64,000 bases of DNA, from contig NZ_FYFA01000002.1 in the NCBI RefSeq assembly GCF_900188435.1, positions 558,001 through 622,000 on the forward strand, written 5' to 3'. Of the stretch, positions 46,468-53,320 are shown piece after piece. The first letter of the stretch is position 1; every line of letters begins with the position of its first letter. The notes under the pieces were generated by a model. It saw nothing but the letters and a program-made list of their open reading frames with translations, searched no databases and was not told where the DNA came from. This stretch comes from Marinobacter sp. es.048. GTDB lineage: Bacteria > Pseudomonadota > Gammaproteobacteria > Pseudomonadales > Oleiphilaceae. A program made the translations under genes and the position numbers.

Positions 46468-47952
46468 GTGGGACTGTCGATCAAGACAACAGAATTTGCG
46501 CCGGAAGAGTTTGAACGTTTTGCCGCCAAGGTCAGGACGGATCTTAAAGCGCTCACTCGTCTTCTGAACCGGCCAGGCTTTGGTGAGGGCGAGAGTTCGA
46601 TTGGCGCCGAGGTGGAGTTCTACATCGTAAATTCTGACCTGCGCGTTCAACCCATCAACACCGAAATTGCCGCACGCGTTCAGGACCCCCAGCTCACGGT
46701 TGAGCTCAACCGCTTCAATCTCGAATACAACCTCAGTCCCCAGGCTTTCAAAGGCTCTCCATTCGCCAGAACGGAGCAGGAACTGCTCGCTGCGATCCAA
46801 CGGATCAACCAGCACGCCGCGTCACTGGACGGGGAGCTTGTGCCGATCGGCATTCTGCCCACACTTCGCCAGTCCGATATGGGTGCGAAGGCAATGACAG
46901 ACGAGCCCCGCTATCATGCGTTATCTAAGGCGCTGATCAAGCAACGGGGCGAGCCATTCAGCATTCACATTGGTGGCAACGATGTGATCAATCTGGAAGC
47001 CGACGACGTCTACATGGAAGGCGCCAATACCTCTTTCCAGTTGCATTGGCGGGTGCCCGCACACCGTTTTGCCGATTACTTTAATGCGGTACAACTGGTC
47101 ACGCCAATTGTCCTCGCTCTGGCCAGCAATTCACCCAGCCTGTTCGGCCACCATCTGTGGGACGAAACCCGGATTGCCCTGTTCAAGCAATCCATCGACA
47201 GCCGATCGCCCAACCATAAGACCTGGCGCCATCCGCCACGGGTCTATTATGGAAACGGCTGGACACGCAGCGCCTGGGAACTGTTTGCGGCCTCGGCATC
47301 GCTCTATCCCCCCATCATTCCACTGATGTCGGAGGAAGATCCGATGGCGGTTCTTGATCGTGGTGAAGTGCCCAAACTGGCCGAACTGCGACTGCACCAG
47401 GGAACCACCTGGCCCTGGAACCGGGCCATCTATGACCATACCGAAGGCGGCCACCTGCGCATTGAGATTCGCTCCATGCCCGCAGGTCCAACGGCTGTTG
47501 ATATGTGTGCGAACGGGCTGTTCGTAATTGGCGCTGCGCTGGCAGTACTTGATGATATTCATCATCTGACGTCGATACTCCCCTTCCATTACACTGAACA
47601 CAACTTCTACCGCGCCGCGAAATATGGCGTTGGCGCAGAAATCATATGGCCACACAAGAATCAGGTTCAGTTGCAGGATACGCCCCTGTTAACCGTGGCT
47701 CGTGAGCTGCTACCCCGAGCCCGGGAAGCATTGGCAAAAACAGCCGTGGACGAGTCAGAAATTCACCGATTGCTGGGAATCATCGAAGGCCGCATTGAAA
47801 CCGCGATGTCGGGCGCCCGGTGGCAACGTCACACTACCGAATCTCTGTTCAAATCCCTGAGCCCCGATGAGGCCTTCCAGACCATGCTTTCGCTGTACAT
47901 GGCCAACCAGAAGAAAAATACGCCGCTCCATGAATGGACATTGTCACCGTGA
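46468..47952 (+). CDS. Glutamate-cysteine-ligase-like carboxylate-amine ligase (GCS2 superfamily)
   Basis: A 494-residue protein related to glutamine-synthetase-fold ligases of the GCS2 type. The metal/ATP-binding acidic pair is in SSIGAEVEFYIV, followed by VELNRFNLEYNLSP. Further blocks are TSFQLHWRVPAH, ASNSPSLFGHHLWDETRIALFKQ and GHLRIEIRSMPAGPTAVDM. It would join an amine to a gamma- or alpha-carboxylate using ATP. It starts at GTG (46468) with GAGG upstream and overlaps the downstream aspartoacylase-like gene by 19 bases. It is distinct from housekeeping GshA. The substrate is unknown. Confidence 0.82.
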   Translation: MGLSIKTTEFAPEEFERFAAKVRTDLKALTRLLNRPGFGEGESSIGAEVEFYIVNSDLRVQPINTEIAARVQDPQLTVELNRFNLEYNLSPQAFKGSPFARTEQELLAAIQRINQHAASLDGELVPIGILPTLRQSDMGAKAMTDEPRYHALSKALIKQRGEPFSIHIGGNDVINLEADDVYMEGANTSFQLHWRVPAHRFADYFNAVQLVTPIVLALASNSPSLFGHHLWDETRIALFKQSIDSRSPNHKTWRHPPRVYYGNGWTRSAWELFAASASLYPPIIPLMSEEDPMAVLDRGEVPKLAELRLHQGTTWPWNRAIYDHTEGGHLRIEIRSMPAGPTAVDMCANGLFVIGAALAVLDDIHHLTSILPFHYTEHNFYRAAKYGVGAEIIWPHKNQVQLQDTPLLTVARELLPRAREALAKTAVDESEIHRLLGIIEGRIETAMSGARWQRHTTESLFKSLSPDEAFQTMLSLYMANQKKNTPLHEWTLSP

Positions 47953-48989
47953 GTAACTCGAACGTTCTTGCTTATCTGAATGATCCCTCGCCCCGGACAC
48001 TGGGCCGCTCCCCCCTTGAGTGGCTGGAGCAACTGCAAAAGCCGACGGTTGTTCGTGTTGCCGGTCGTGATCGCTCCCGGACCCGAGCCATGGCAACGCT
48101 GCTTCACGGCAATGAGCCCTCGGGCCTGCTTGCGCTTCATCGATGGCTGCTCGAACAGCACACCCCGGAAGTCAACATGCTGTTTCTCCTGGGTGGCATC
48201 TACCCTGCAAAGATTCCTCCCACACTCTCAATGCGACAGCTTCCAGACGGACGTGACCTCAACCGATGTTTCAGAGAACCGTTCGAGGGAGAAGAAGGGG
48301 CGATTGCCAGGGCCATGCTGGCAGAGCTCCATAACGCGAAGCCCGAATGCCTGCTGGATGTTCACAACACCTCGGGTTCAGGCCCTGCGTTCGCCGTGTC
48401 CATCACCAATGACGCAGCGCATCAGGCACTGACATCGCTCTTTACCGACCGCTTGATTATGACGGATCTACGCCTGGGGGCGCTGATGGAGTATTCCGAG
48501 CAGGAGGTGCCCACGGTAACCATCGAGTGCGGTGGTTACCAGGACGAACAGGCGCACGAACTGGCCTATGAGGGACTCGTCCGATATTGCTCAAGGCCAG
48601 ATGTTTTGTCACTGGAGAAAGCGGACTGGGACGTTACCGTGCTGCGCAATCCGATCCGGGTGGAACTGGCGCCTGAAGCAACCATAGAATATCGCCTCGA
48701 GCCCACTGGCCACGCGGACCTGACCTTCCCCCCCGACATCGAGCATCGTAATTTCGGAATCGTGTCCCCGGATGAGTCCTTGGGATGGGTTGGCAAAAAA
48801 GGCCTGGACATACTCACCGCGATCGGCCACAACCGAAAGGAGAACATGGAACAGGTACTTCAGGTCAGGGATGGGCAGATCTACCCCGCCCAGGCCCTCA
48901 GGACCTTTATGATTACCACCAATCCGGTTATTGCGAAGAGTGATTGCCTGTTTTATGCGGTCAAGGCAACCGGTGAACCTATTTTTTAA
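47934..48989 (+). CDS. Succinylglutamate desuccinylase/aspartoacylase-like zinc hydrolase
   Basis: A 351-residue M14-like amidohydrolase. The zinc ligands are in LLHGNEPSGLLAL (His and Glu) and LLDVHNTSGSGPAFAV (third His). A substrate arginine is likely in MRQLPDGRDLNRCF and a catalytic Glu in VTIECGGYQDEQ. These enzymes remove N-acyl groups from amino acids or cut amide bonds next to carboxylates. Overlap with the ligase gene means that an amide-forming and an amide-breaking enzyme are made together. A GTG at 47949 is an alternative start. Confidence 0.85.
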   Translation: MDIVTVSNSNVLAYLNDPSPRTLGRSPLEWLEQLQKPTVVRVAGRDRSRTRAMATLLHGNEPSGLLALHRWLLEQHTPEVNMLFLLGGIYPAKIPPTLSMRQLPDGRDLNRCFREPFEGEEGAIARAMLAELHNAKPECLLDVHNTSGSGPAFAVSITNDAAHQALTSLFTDRLIMTDLRLGALMEYSEQEVPTVTIECGGYQDEQAHELAYEGLVRYCSRPDVLSLEKADWDVTVLRNPIRVELAPEATIEYRLEPTGHADLTFPPDIEHRNFGIVSPDESLGWVGKKGLDILTAIGHNRKENMEQVLQVRDGQIYPAQALRTFMITTNPVIAKSDCLFYAVKATGEPIF

Positions 48990-48999
48990 CACCAAGGGT

Positions 49000-49060
49000 A
49001 ACCTGACGCCGCCAGTGAACCTGCCGCGACTGGTGTGACGTTGCTCCCGGCAGTCAGGTT
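49000..49060 (-). repeat. attC-like imperfect palindrome after the hydrolase cassette
   Basis: AACCTGAC (49000-49007) is complementary to GTCAGGTT (49053-49060), and CTGCCG (49021-49026) to CGGCAG (49048-49053), leaving an asymmetric bulge as in integron attC folds. The minus strand ends in GTTACCC, a poor match to the recombination core GTTRRRY. It lies 11 bases after the hydrolase stop. Confidence 0.4.
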
Positions 49061-49070
49061 GACGCACCTG

Positions 49071-49955
49071 CTAGATACTGTTGTCGCTTTCTGATTCTAT
49101 GGAGTTGATGGCTTTTCTCAACAGCATATTAAATTCTTCTGGCTTTTCCAGCATTGGAAAGTGACCTGTTTCCTCAATATAAAAGAGTTGGTAATTTTTT
49201 ATATATTTTCTGTTTTCTTCAGGTGCGGTCGGCCATAATCTGGCGTTGATTGAAACTACTGGAATAGCGATATCGTTAAATACAGTCGCAGCCTCTCCGT
49301 TTACATATTGCCCCAAATAGTTGCGGAAGGCACTTAAAGCAATTCCCTTCGGGGCAGAAGACATATCTTCTATTACCCAATTAACCAGTTGTTGGTCAGA
49401 GCCCTCTGGAAACATTGATGAAACAAAATTCTTTGCGGCACTTCTGAAATCCGCCTCAAAGGGTTGAACCATTTCGTCAATTACACCTTGAGGGGTGCGC
49501 TCCGCAACATTTTGTAAGGTATCAACCCCTACAATCCCAACTACTTTCCCTGGCATCAATCTGGCCGCTTCAGCGATTACACCGCCGCCCATTGAGTGCC
49601 CGACCAAGATGGCCCTATCAATTTCTTCTTTATCAATGATTGCTTTTACATCTTTGGCAAATGACAACATTGTAAAATTGGACCTATCTAATGAAGAGTG
49701 TCCATGGCCAGCCAAATCAACTGTAATTACTTGAAACCCATTTGCGAATACAGGAATCTGTTTTTGCCAGTAACGTCCGTCGCAACTCCAGCCGTGAACA
49801 AAAATCAGTGCAGTTTCTCCTTTGCCGGCCACATCATAAGCGATACGTTCTGAATCAAAAGACAATGCGACATCATGCCTGGGAACAAGCTGGTTACTCG
49901 CACATCCCGTCAAGAGGAGAAAAGATATTAATATGAATAACATATGTTTTTTCAT
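49071..49955 (-). CDS. Alpha/beta-fold hydrolase lipoprotein (probable integron cassette gene)
   Basis: A 294-residue lipoprotein with a signal ending in the lipobox LLTGC. The fold is an alpha/beta hydrolase: oxyanion region LIFVHGWSCDGRYW, nucleophile AILVGHSMGGGV, a plausible acid Asp after the core, and the His in EETGHFPML. Base composition is clearly more AT-rich than neighbouring genes, pointing to horizontal transfer. It sits on the minus strand in line with the higBA and small-protein cassettes and is bounded by attC-like sequences. The substrate is unknown. Confidence 0.85.
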   Translation of the reverse strand: MKKHMLFILISFLLLTGCASNQLVPRHDVALSFDSERIAYDVAGKGETALIFVHGWSCDGRYWQKQIPVFANGFQVITVDLAGHGHSSLDRSNFTMLSFAKDVKAIIDKEEIDRAILVGHSMGGGVIAEAARLMPGKVVGIVGVDTLQNVAERTPQGVIDEMVQPFEADFRSAAKNFVSSMFPEGSDQQLVNWVIEDMSSAPKGIALSAFRNYLGQYVNGEAATVFNDIAIPVVSINARLWPTAPEENRKYIKNYQLFYIEETGHFPMLEKPEEFNMLLRKAINSIESESDNSI

Positions 49956-49984
49956 GTTTGATCCTTGTTATTCATATGACGTCA

Positions 49985-50051
49985 GGCTCACGCGTCAGTT
50001 TGGAGCCACGAAGCGGCGGAAAACCGGGCGCTGTGCAGCCAATTGTTATGC
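49985..50051 (-). repeat. Partial attC-like sequence between higA and the hydrolase gene
   Basis: On the minus strand the sequence runs GCATAACAATTGGCTGCA, which resembles the opening (R''-L'') of an attC site. A GC-rich palindromic middle follows, but there is no clear closing GTTRRRY. It overlaps the higA stop codon. It may be a degraded or hybrid site. Confidence 0.3.
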
Positions 50052-50360
50052 CCTGTGTCCGATTTCGGATACAGTATTCCACGGACGAATATTCTTCAGC
50101 TGGTCCTTTAGGGCATCTTCCGCAATCTCAGTGTCGTAGGCTGCCTGAGCTCGCAACCAGTAGCCATTGGACAAACCAAAGAAACGACAGAGTCGCAGGT
50201 CCGTGTCTGCGGTTATCGAACGCTTTCCCGCAACAATCTGGCCGATCCTCTGAGCAGGCACCCCAATCTCTTTAGCCAAGCGGTATTGAGAAATACCCAT
50301 CGGCTCAAGGAACTCTTCCTTCAGTAACTCGCCTGGCGTTACAGCTTCAATGTTGCGCAT
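50046..50360 (-). CDS. higA: HigA-family antitoxin
   Basis: A 104-residue protein with an XRE-type helix-turn-helix: GELLKEEFLEPMGISQYRLA, GVPAQRIGQIVAGKRSITADT and LRLCRFFGLSNGYWL, the diagnostic HigA sequence. It neutralises HigB and represses its own promoter. Located ten bases after higB, in the toxin-first order typical of higBA. Toxin-antitoxin pairs are common in integron arrays, where they stabilise cassettes. Confidence 0.93.
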   Translation of the reverse strand: MRNIEAVTPGELLKEEFLEPMGISQYRLAKEIGVPAQRIGQIVAGKRSITADTDLRLCRFFGLSNGYWLRAQAAYDTEIAEDALKDQLKNIRPWNTVSEIGHRA

Positions 50361-50370
50361 GAGTTACCTC

Positions 50371-50649
50371 CTAATGGTAATCAACAATTTCGACATCTTC
50401 CGCGCCAGCCTTGGTCCAGCGGAAGCAAACCCGGAACTGTCTGTTGATTCGAATGCTGTGCTGACCTTGGCGGTCACCATTCAAGGGCTCCAACATATTC
50501 CCGGGCGGTACTTTAAGATCATCCAACTGGCTTGCAGCCTGGAGTTGCCGAATTTTCCTCAAGGCAACTCGCTCAAAATTGACGAAGCGTCTGACGCGGC
50601 GTCCGCTTGCCAGTTTCTCGGCATCCTTACACTTGAACGATATGATCAT
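50371..50649 (-). CDS. higB: HigB-family mRNA interferase toxin (RelE fold)
   Basis: A 92-residue RelE/HigB-like toxin with the family ending NRQFRVCFRWTKAGAEDVEIVDYH, preceded by PPGNMLEPLNGDRQGQHSIRI. Such toxins cleave ribosome-bound mRNA. Basic and catalytic-site residues (His, Arg) near the C terminus are retained, so it looks intact. It is first in the higBA operon, and its upstream side faces the best attC-like site. Confidence 0.9.
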   Translation of the reverse strand: MIISFKCKDAEKLASGRRVRRFVNFERVALRKIRQLQAASQLDDLKVPPGNMLEPLNGDRQGQHSIRINRQFRVCFRWTKAGAEDVEIVDYH

Positions 50650-50708
50650 TGGTAAATGATGACGCAGAGCGTTATTAACGTCAAGCGTTAATAGGCGGGA
50701 AGAGGGTC

Positions 50709-50806
50709 ATAACGCTGAGGTAACCGGCGCCGGAGCGCCAGCGGAGGGAACCAAAAGCGCCACGCTTTTGGCGTCCGGCGGCCGCGTACTACAGCGATTT
50801 GTTAAT
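50709..50806 (-). repeat. attC-like recombination site upstream of higB
   Basis: On the minus strand it opens TTAACAAATCGCTGTAG and closes CTCAGCGTTATGA. TAAC pairs with GTTA and CGCTG pairs with CAGCG, with a spacer between, as in the R and L boxes of attC. Inside is a long imperfect hairpin, with GCCGGAC/GTCCGGC-like and CCAAAAGCG/CGCTTTTGG pairs. It begins one base after the stop of the small membrane-protein gene and ends about 60 bases before higB, exactly where an attC should be. Confidence 0.6.
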
Positions 50807-51124
50807 TTAGCAAAACTGAGGCGTGGCCCTCGAACAACCGCCGTCTGAACCACCACCGCCGCCGAAAAAAGCATTTAATGCAAACGCTATCAGGACCGTA
50901 ACTAAAGCACATTGCGTTGCTTTCCACGCGACGTTGCCAACAGATTGAGGCGATTCTTCCGGCCCTGCAACTTTATCTCTTGAGCTGAAAAGAAGGCCGA
51001 ACCACAACGCATAAACGACACCAAACCCAACGAGTGGGTATGTCGAAATCAGAATGGCCGATAGCGTCACGATGAATAGCGCGCCGAGGCCAATCAGAAA
51101 ATTCCAGTGTTTCGAACACTCCAA
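50807..51124 (-). CDS. Small membrane protein (integron cassette)
   Basis: About 105 residues. Two or three hydrophobic segments are visible (about residues 9-27, 29-48 and 70-88), followed by a glycine-rich stretch and a short Cys-containing tail (GGCSRATPQFC). It starts at a TTG in a frame that overlaps the upstream gene by 31 bases; the start is uncertain. No family is recognised. Membrane location is the only inference. Confidence 0.55.
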   Translation of the reverse strand: MECSKHWNFLIGLGALFIVTLSAILISTYPLVGFGVVYALWFGLLFSSRDKVAGPEESPQSVGNVAWKATQCALVTVLIAFALNAFFGGGGGSDGGCSRATPQFC

Positions 51125-51390
51125 TCTACTATCTCAGAGAAAACCATTTGGAGTTCTTTTCGTGCAGTGTCTTTGGCGGCTCCTTCTACCGCTTGCTTTG
51201 CAGCCTCCAGCAAGCGATTTTCCCTTCCAGTTTCCGACCTTATGGCCTCCAAGCCTTTTGCAGTAAGGCACGCTTTTGCGAATGTGCCATTGGCGAACCC
51301 ACGATGTGTAATAAACCCAGAGCTTGCTTGCCAATCTACCGTGGGTCTCGCTAGCCCAGAGATTGCTTCAAATATTTCGATGTTTTTCAT
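51094..51390 (-). CDS. Hypothetical protein (first integron cassette)
   Basis: A 98-residue soluble protein beginning MKNIEIFEAISGLARPTVDW, with a helical, charged C-terminal half (LTAKGLEAIRSETGRENRLLEAAKQAVEG). The segment around LTAKGLEAI recalls a winged-helix but no family is assigned. It is the first ORF after the presumed attI, so it would be the most recently inserted or best expressed cassette. GTTAGAA at about 51412 on the minus strand could be the left recombination core. Confidence 0.6.
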   Translation of the reverse strand: MKNIEIFEAISGLARPTVDWQASSGFITHRGFANGTFAKACLTAKGLEAIRSETGRENRLLEAAKQAVEGAAKDTARKELQMVFSEIVDWSVRNTGIF

Positions 51391-51411
51391 AAATGGCTTC
51401 CGTTCCGAAAA

Positions 51412-51670
51412 ATTCTAACAGCTAATTATACCAACGCGTTCGTATATCACCCGTTCGTAAAACTCCATTCAAACGCGCTCAAGAAAACGGGTTTCTCTAG
51501 TAAAAACAATCTTTTGATCACCAATCACCACGACTACCGCCGGAGTTATACGCCCTTTCCTGAGCCACTCCTGCTCGCGCCATAGGCGTATAACTCCGCC
51601 AACATCACTCTCTTGACTTCAACCCAAACCGAAGTTCTGTATATAAAACAGCATTCAAGGATGAATGGAT
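51412..51670. promoter_or_regulatory. Putative attI and intI promoter region
   Basis: About 260 bases between the first cassette and the integrase remnant. It contains a 14-bp inverted repeat (CGGAGTTATACGCC at 51541-51554 with its complement at 51585-51598). A TTGACT at 51613-51618 could be a -35. A LexA-like palindrome CTGTATATAAAACAG at 51637-51651 is one base shorter than the canonical 16-base box. SOS control of integrases through such boxes is established for other integrons. attI cannot be defined precisely. Confidence 0.5.
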
Positions 51671-51811
51671 ATGGATATCCCCACCCCGACACCTGCACAA
51701 CCAACCCGTTTTTTGGACAAAGTTCGGAGTTTTATACGCTTCCATGGCCTCCAGCTCCCTGAAGTGATGGGCTCTGCAGAAACCGAAGTATTCCTGGATG
51801 AGGTGTTTTAA
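51671..51811 (+). pseudogene. intI: Integron integrase intI, internally deleted remnant
   Basis: A 46-codon reading frame. The start has PTRFLDKVR, like the first helix of IntI. It continues directly into SFIRFHGLQLPEVMGSAE and TEVFLDEVF, matching the later IntI segment known from IntI1 as R-x-F-I-R-F-H-G-V-R-H-P ... G-S-S-E-V-E-A-F-L. The residues between these segments and the whole catalytic tyrosine-recombinase domain are missing. It reads away from the minus-strand cassettes, the normal intI/array geometry. AAGG precedes the ATG. Confidence 0.75.
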
Positions 51812-52083
51812 CTCTCCCAGTTGCTGGCTGGAATTCGCTTAACGTGAATGTGGCTGATAAGCCGGATGGTGGGGCGGATCAGGAACTGGAAGCTGCCAAT
51901 GATAAACAGCCAGATGGCCGCTTTCTCGTATTCCGGGAACAGGAACAGGATGCTGCCCACTAGAAACCAGGTGGCGATGAAAAAGTCGTTGATGATGCTT
52001 ACCACCTCGTAGCGGCGCCGGATGATGAGCTCTTCCTTGCCGAGTTTCAGGGTCAGGGGGTTATCGGTGCGGTTTTCAACCAT
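51808..52083 (-). CDS. YrhK-like membrane protein
   Basis: A 91-residue protein with two hydrophobic helices (about residues 33-50 and 55-72) in the YrhK-domain pattern: YEVVSIINDFFIATWFLVGSILFLFPE, then WLFIIGSFQFLIRPTIRL. The function of this family is unknown. Its stop overlaps the intI remnant by four bases in convergent orientation, so this gene may mark the right boundary of the integron scar. Confidence 0.78.
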   Translation of the reverse strand: MVENRTDNPLTLKLGKEELIIRRRYEVVSIINDFFIATWFLVGSILFLFPEYEKAAIWLFIIGSFQFLIRPTIRLISHIHVKRIPASNWES

Positions 52084-52145
52084 TCGTCTGGTGATCTCCG
52101 GTCCGGAAGGAGCGCGGCGGAAACCGGGTTCCGCCGCGATTGGGA

Positions 52146-52493
52146 TTATTGCATGTCGTTAAAAGCAGCGTCGGTTCTCGCTGCCAGGATAAAGTCGTTC
52201 TTGTGCAGGCCGCCGATTTCGTGGCTCCACCAGCTCACTGCAACCTTGCCGTACTCCAGAACAACCACCGGGTGGTGGTCTTCTTCTTCGGCAAGTTCGC
52301 CAATCTTGTTGGTGAGCTCCAGGGCCTTCACAAAGTTTTTAAGTTTGTAGACCTTATGAAGCTGTTCTTCCCCGTCAATTTCCAGAATTTCCCAGTCCGG
52401 AACATCTTTATGCAGCTTCTGCTTTTCTTCCTCAGTCGCCTTGGGTGCGTTCGGGCTGCAGGCTTCACAGCTATGTGCTTTCAGGTCACTCAT
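52146..52493 (-). CDS. phhB: Pterin-4a-carbinolamine dehydratase
   Basis: A 115-residue enzyme that dehydrates 4a-hydroxytetrahydrobiopterin to recycle the phenylalanine hydroxylase cofactor. The active-site region is EEEDHHPVVVLEYGKVAVSWWSHEIGGLHKNDF, with the paired histidines and the later His. The start at 52493 has GGAGG five bases upstream. No phhA is adjacent. It is divergent from imuA, sharing a promoter region. Confidence 0.93.
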   Translation of the reverse strand: MSDLKAHSCEACSPNAPKATEEEKQKLHKDVPDWEILEIDGEEQLHKVYKLKNFVKALELTNKIGELAEEEDHHPVVVLEYGKVAVSWWSHEIGGLHKNDFILAARTDAAFNDMQ

Positions 52494-52586
52494 TTCAACC
52501 TCCATGGTTGATGATTGTACTACAAGCGTGGGTCGTGCCCTTCGCTTTATCAACCCTTCTCTTGAAATCCGGTCGCTTTCCGAATA

Positions 52587-52602
52587 CTGTATATTTAAAC
52601 AG
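52587..52602 (+). promoter_or_regulatory. LexA-binding SOS box upstream of imuA
   Basis: CTGTATATTTAAACAG is a perfect CTGT-N8-ACAG LexA operator, extended to the palindrome TACTGT...ACAGTA. It lies 20 bases before the imuA ATG, so LexA bound there would cover the promoter. It predicts induction of imuA-imuB-dnaE2 by DNA damage. Confidence 0.9.
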
Positions 52603-52621
52603 TATTTCGAGAGTTTTCATC

Positions 52622-53311
52622 ATGAGCGAGCTTCTGAACACGCTGATGCAGGATGCCCGTGTCTGGCAGGGGCACCGCCACACCCAGACCACACAGCCTG
52701 CAGAATCAACCGGTTACCAGGTACTGGATAACCAGCTCGGTGGCCTTGGCTGGCCCCGGGGTGCCCTGAGCGAGTGCCTGCTGGATGCACCGGGTATTGG
52801 TGAGCTGCATTTGCTTCTGCCGCTTATGCAACGGGTGTGCGAAGAGGGCAAAAGCGTGTTCTGGCTAAACCCGCCGCACACGCCCTACGCCCCTGCCCTG
52901 GCCCGGGAAGACGTCAATCTGGACCAGGTGGTGCTGATCCATACCGAAGATGAGGGCGACTTTCTGTGGACTCTTGAGAACTGCCTGCGTTCACCGGTAA
53001 CGGGTCTGGTAATGGCCTGGCCTGGAAAGCTGGCCTCACGGGAAGTCCGTCGCCTGCAACTGGCTGCCGAAGCCGGGAGCAATGTTTGCGTGCTGTTCCG
53101 GGAACGCCGTTACGCCGAGCAGAATTCTCCGGCTGCCTTGCGGCTGGAGCTGGAACCGGGGGAGCAGCAGGATCTCAAGGTAAATGTGCTCAAGCGCCGG
53201 GGTAGCTGGCCCGGGCAGCGCTGTTCACTGGTCATGGCCCAGCGGGCCGATCTCTCATTCCGTGAAACCACCCGGGTTATCCGGGGCCCATGGTCGGACT
53301 CAACAAGGTAA
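52622..53311 (+). CDS. imuA: Translesion synthesis-associated protein ImuA
   Basis: A 229-residue RecA-like-fold protein of the ImuA (SulA2-like) family, with GYQVLDNQLGGLGWPRGALSE at the N terminus and LGAP-like loops later. A classical Walker A is not intact. ImuA associates with ImuB and DnaE2 in the mutasome. The ATG at 52622 is chosen since it directly follows the SOS box; the longer reading to 52445 would run back through the operator. Confidence 0.9.
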   Translation: MSELLNTLMQDARVWQGHRHTQTTQPAESTGYQVLDNQLGGLGWPRGALSECLLDAPGIGELHLLLPLMQRVCEEGKSVFWLNPPHTPYAPALAREDVNLDQVVLIHTEDEGDFLWTLENCLRSPVTGLVMAWPGKLASREVRRLQLAAEAGSNVCVLFRERRYAEQNSPAALRLELEPGEQQDLKVNVLKRRGSWPGQRCSLVMAQRADLSFRETTRVIRGPWSDSTR

Positions 53312-53320
53312 TAACGCTCC

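Noticed and set aside
51541-51598. 14-bp inverted repeat as an attC site
   Set aside because: It lacks a usable opening RYYYAAC/closing GTTRRRY pair and is symmetric, unlike attC; kept only as part of the putative attI region.
52445-52621. Longer imuA starting at 52445
   Set aside because: It would place the SOS operator inside the coding region and overlap phhB; the ATG at 52622 fits the family N terminus.
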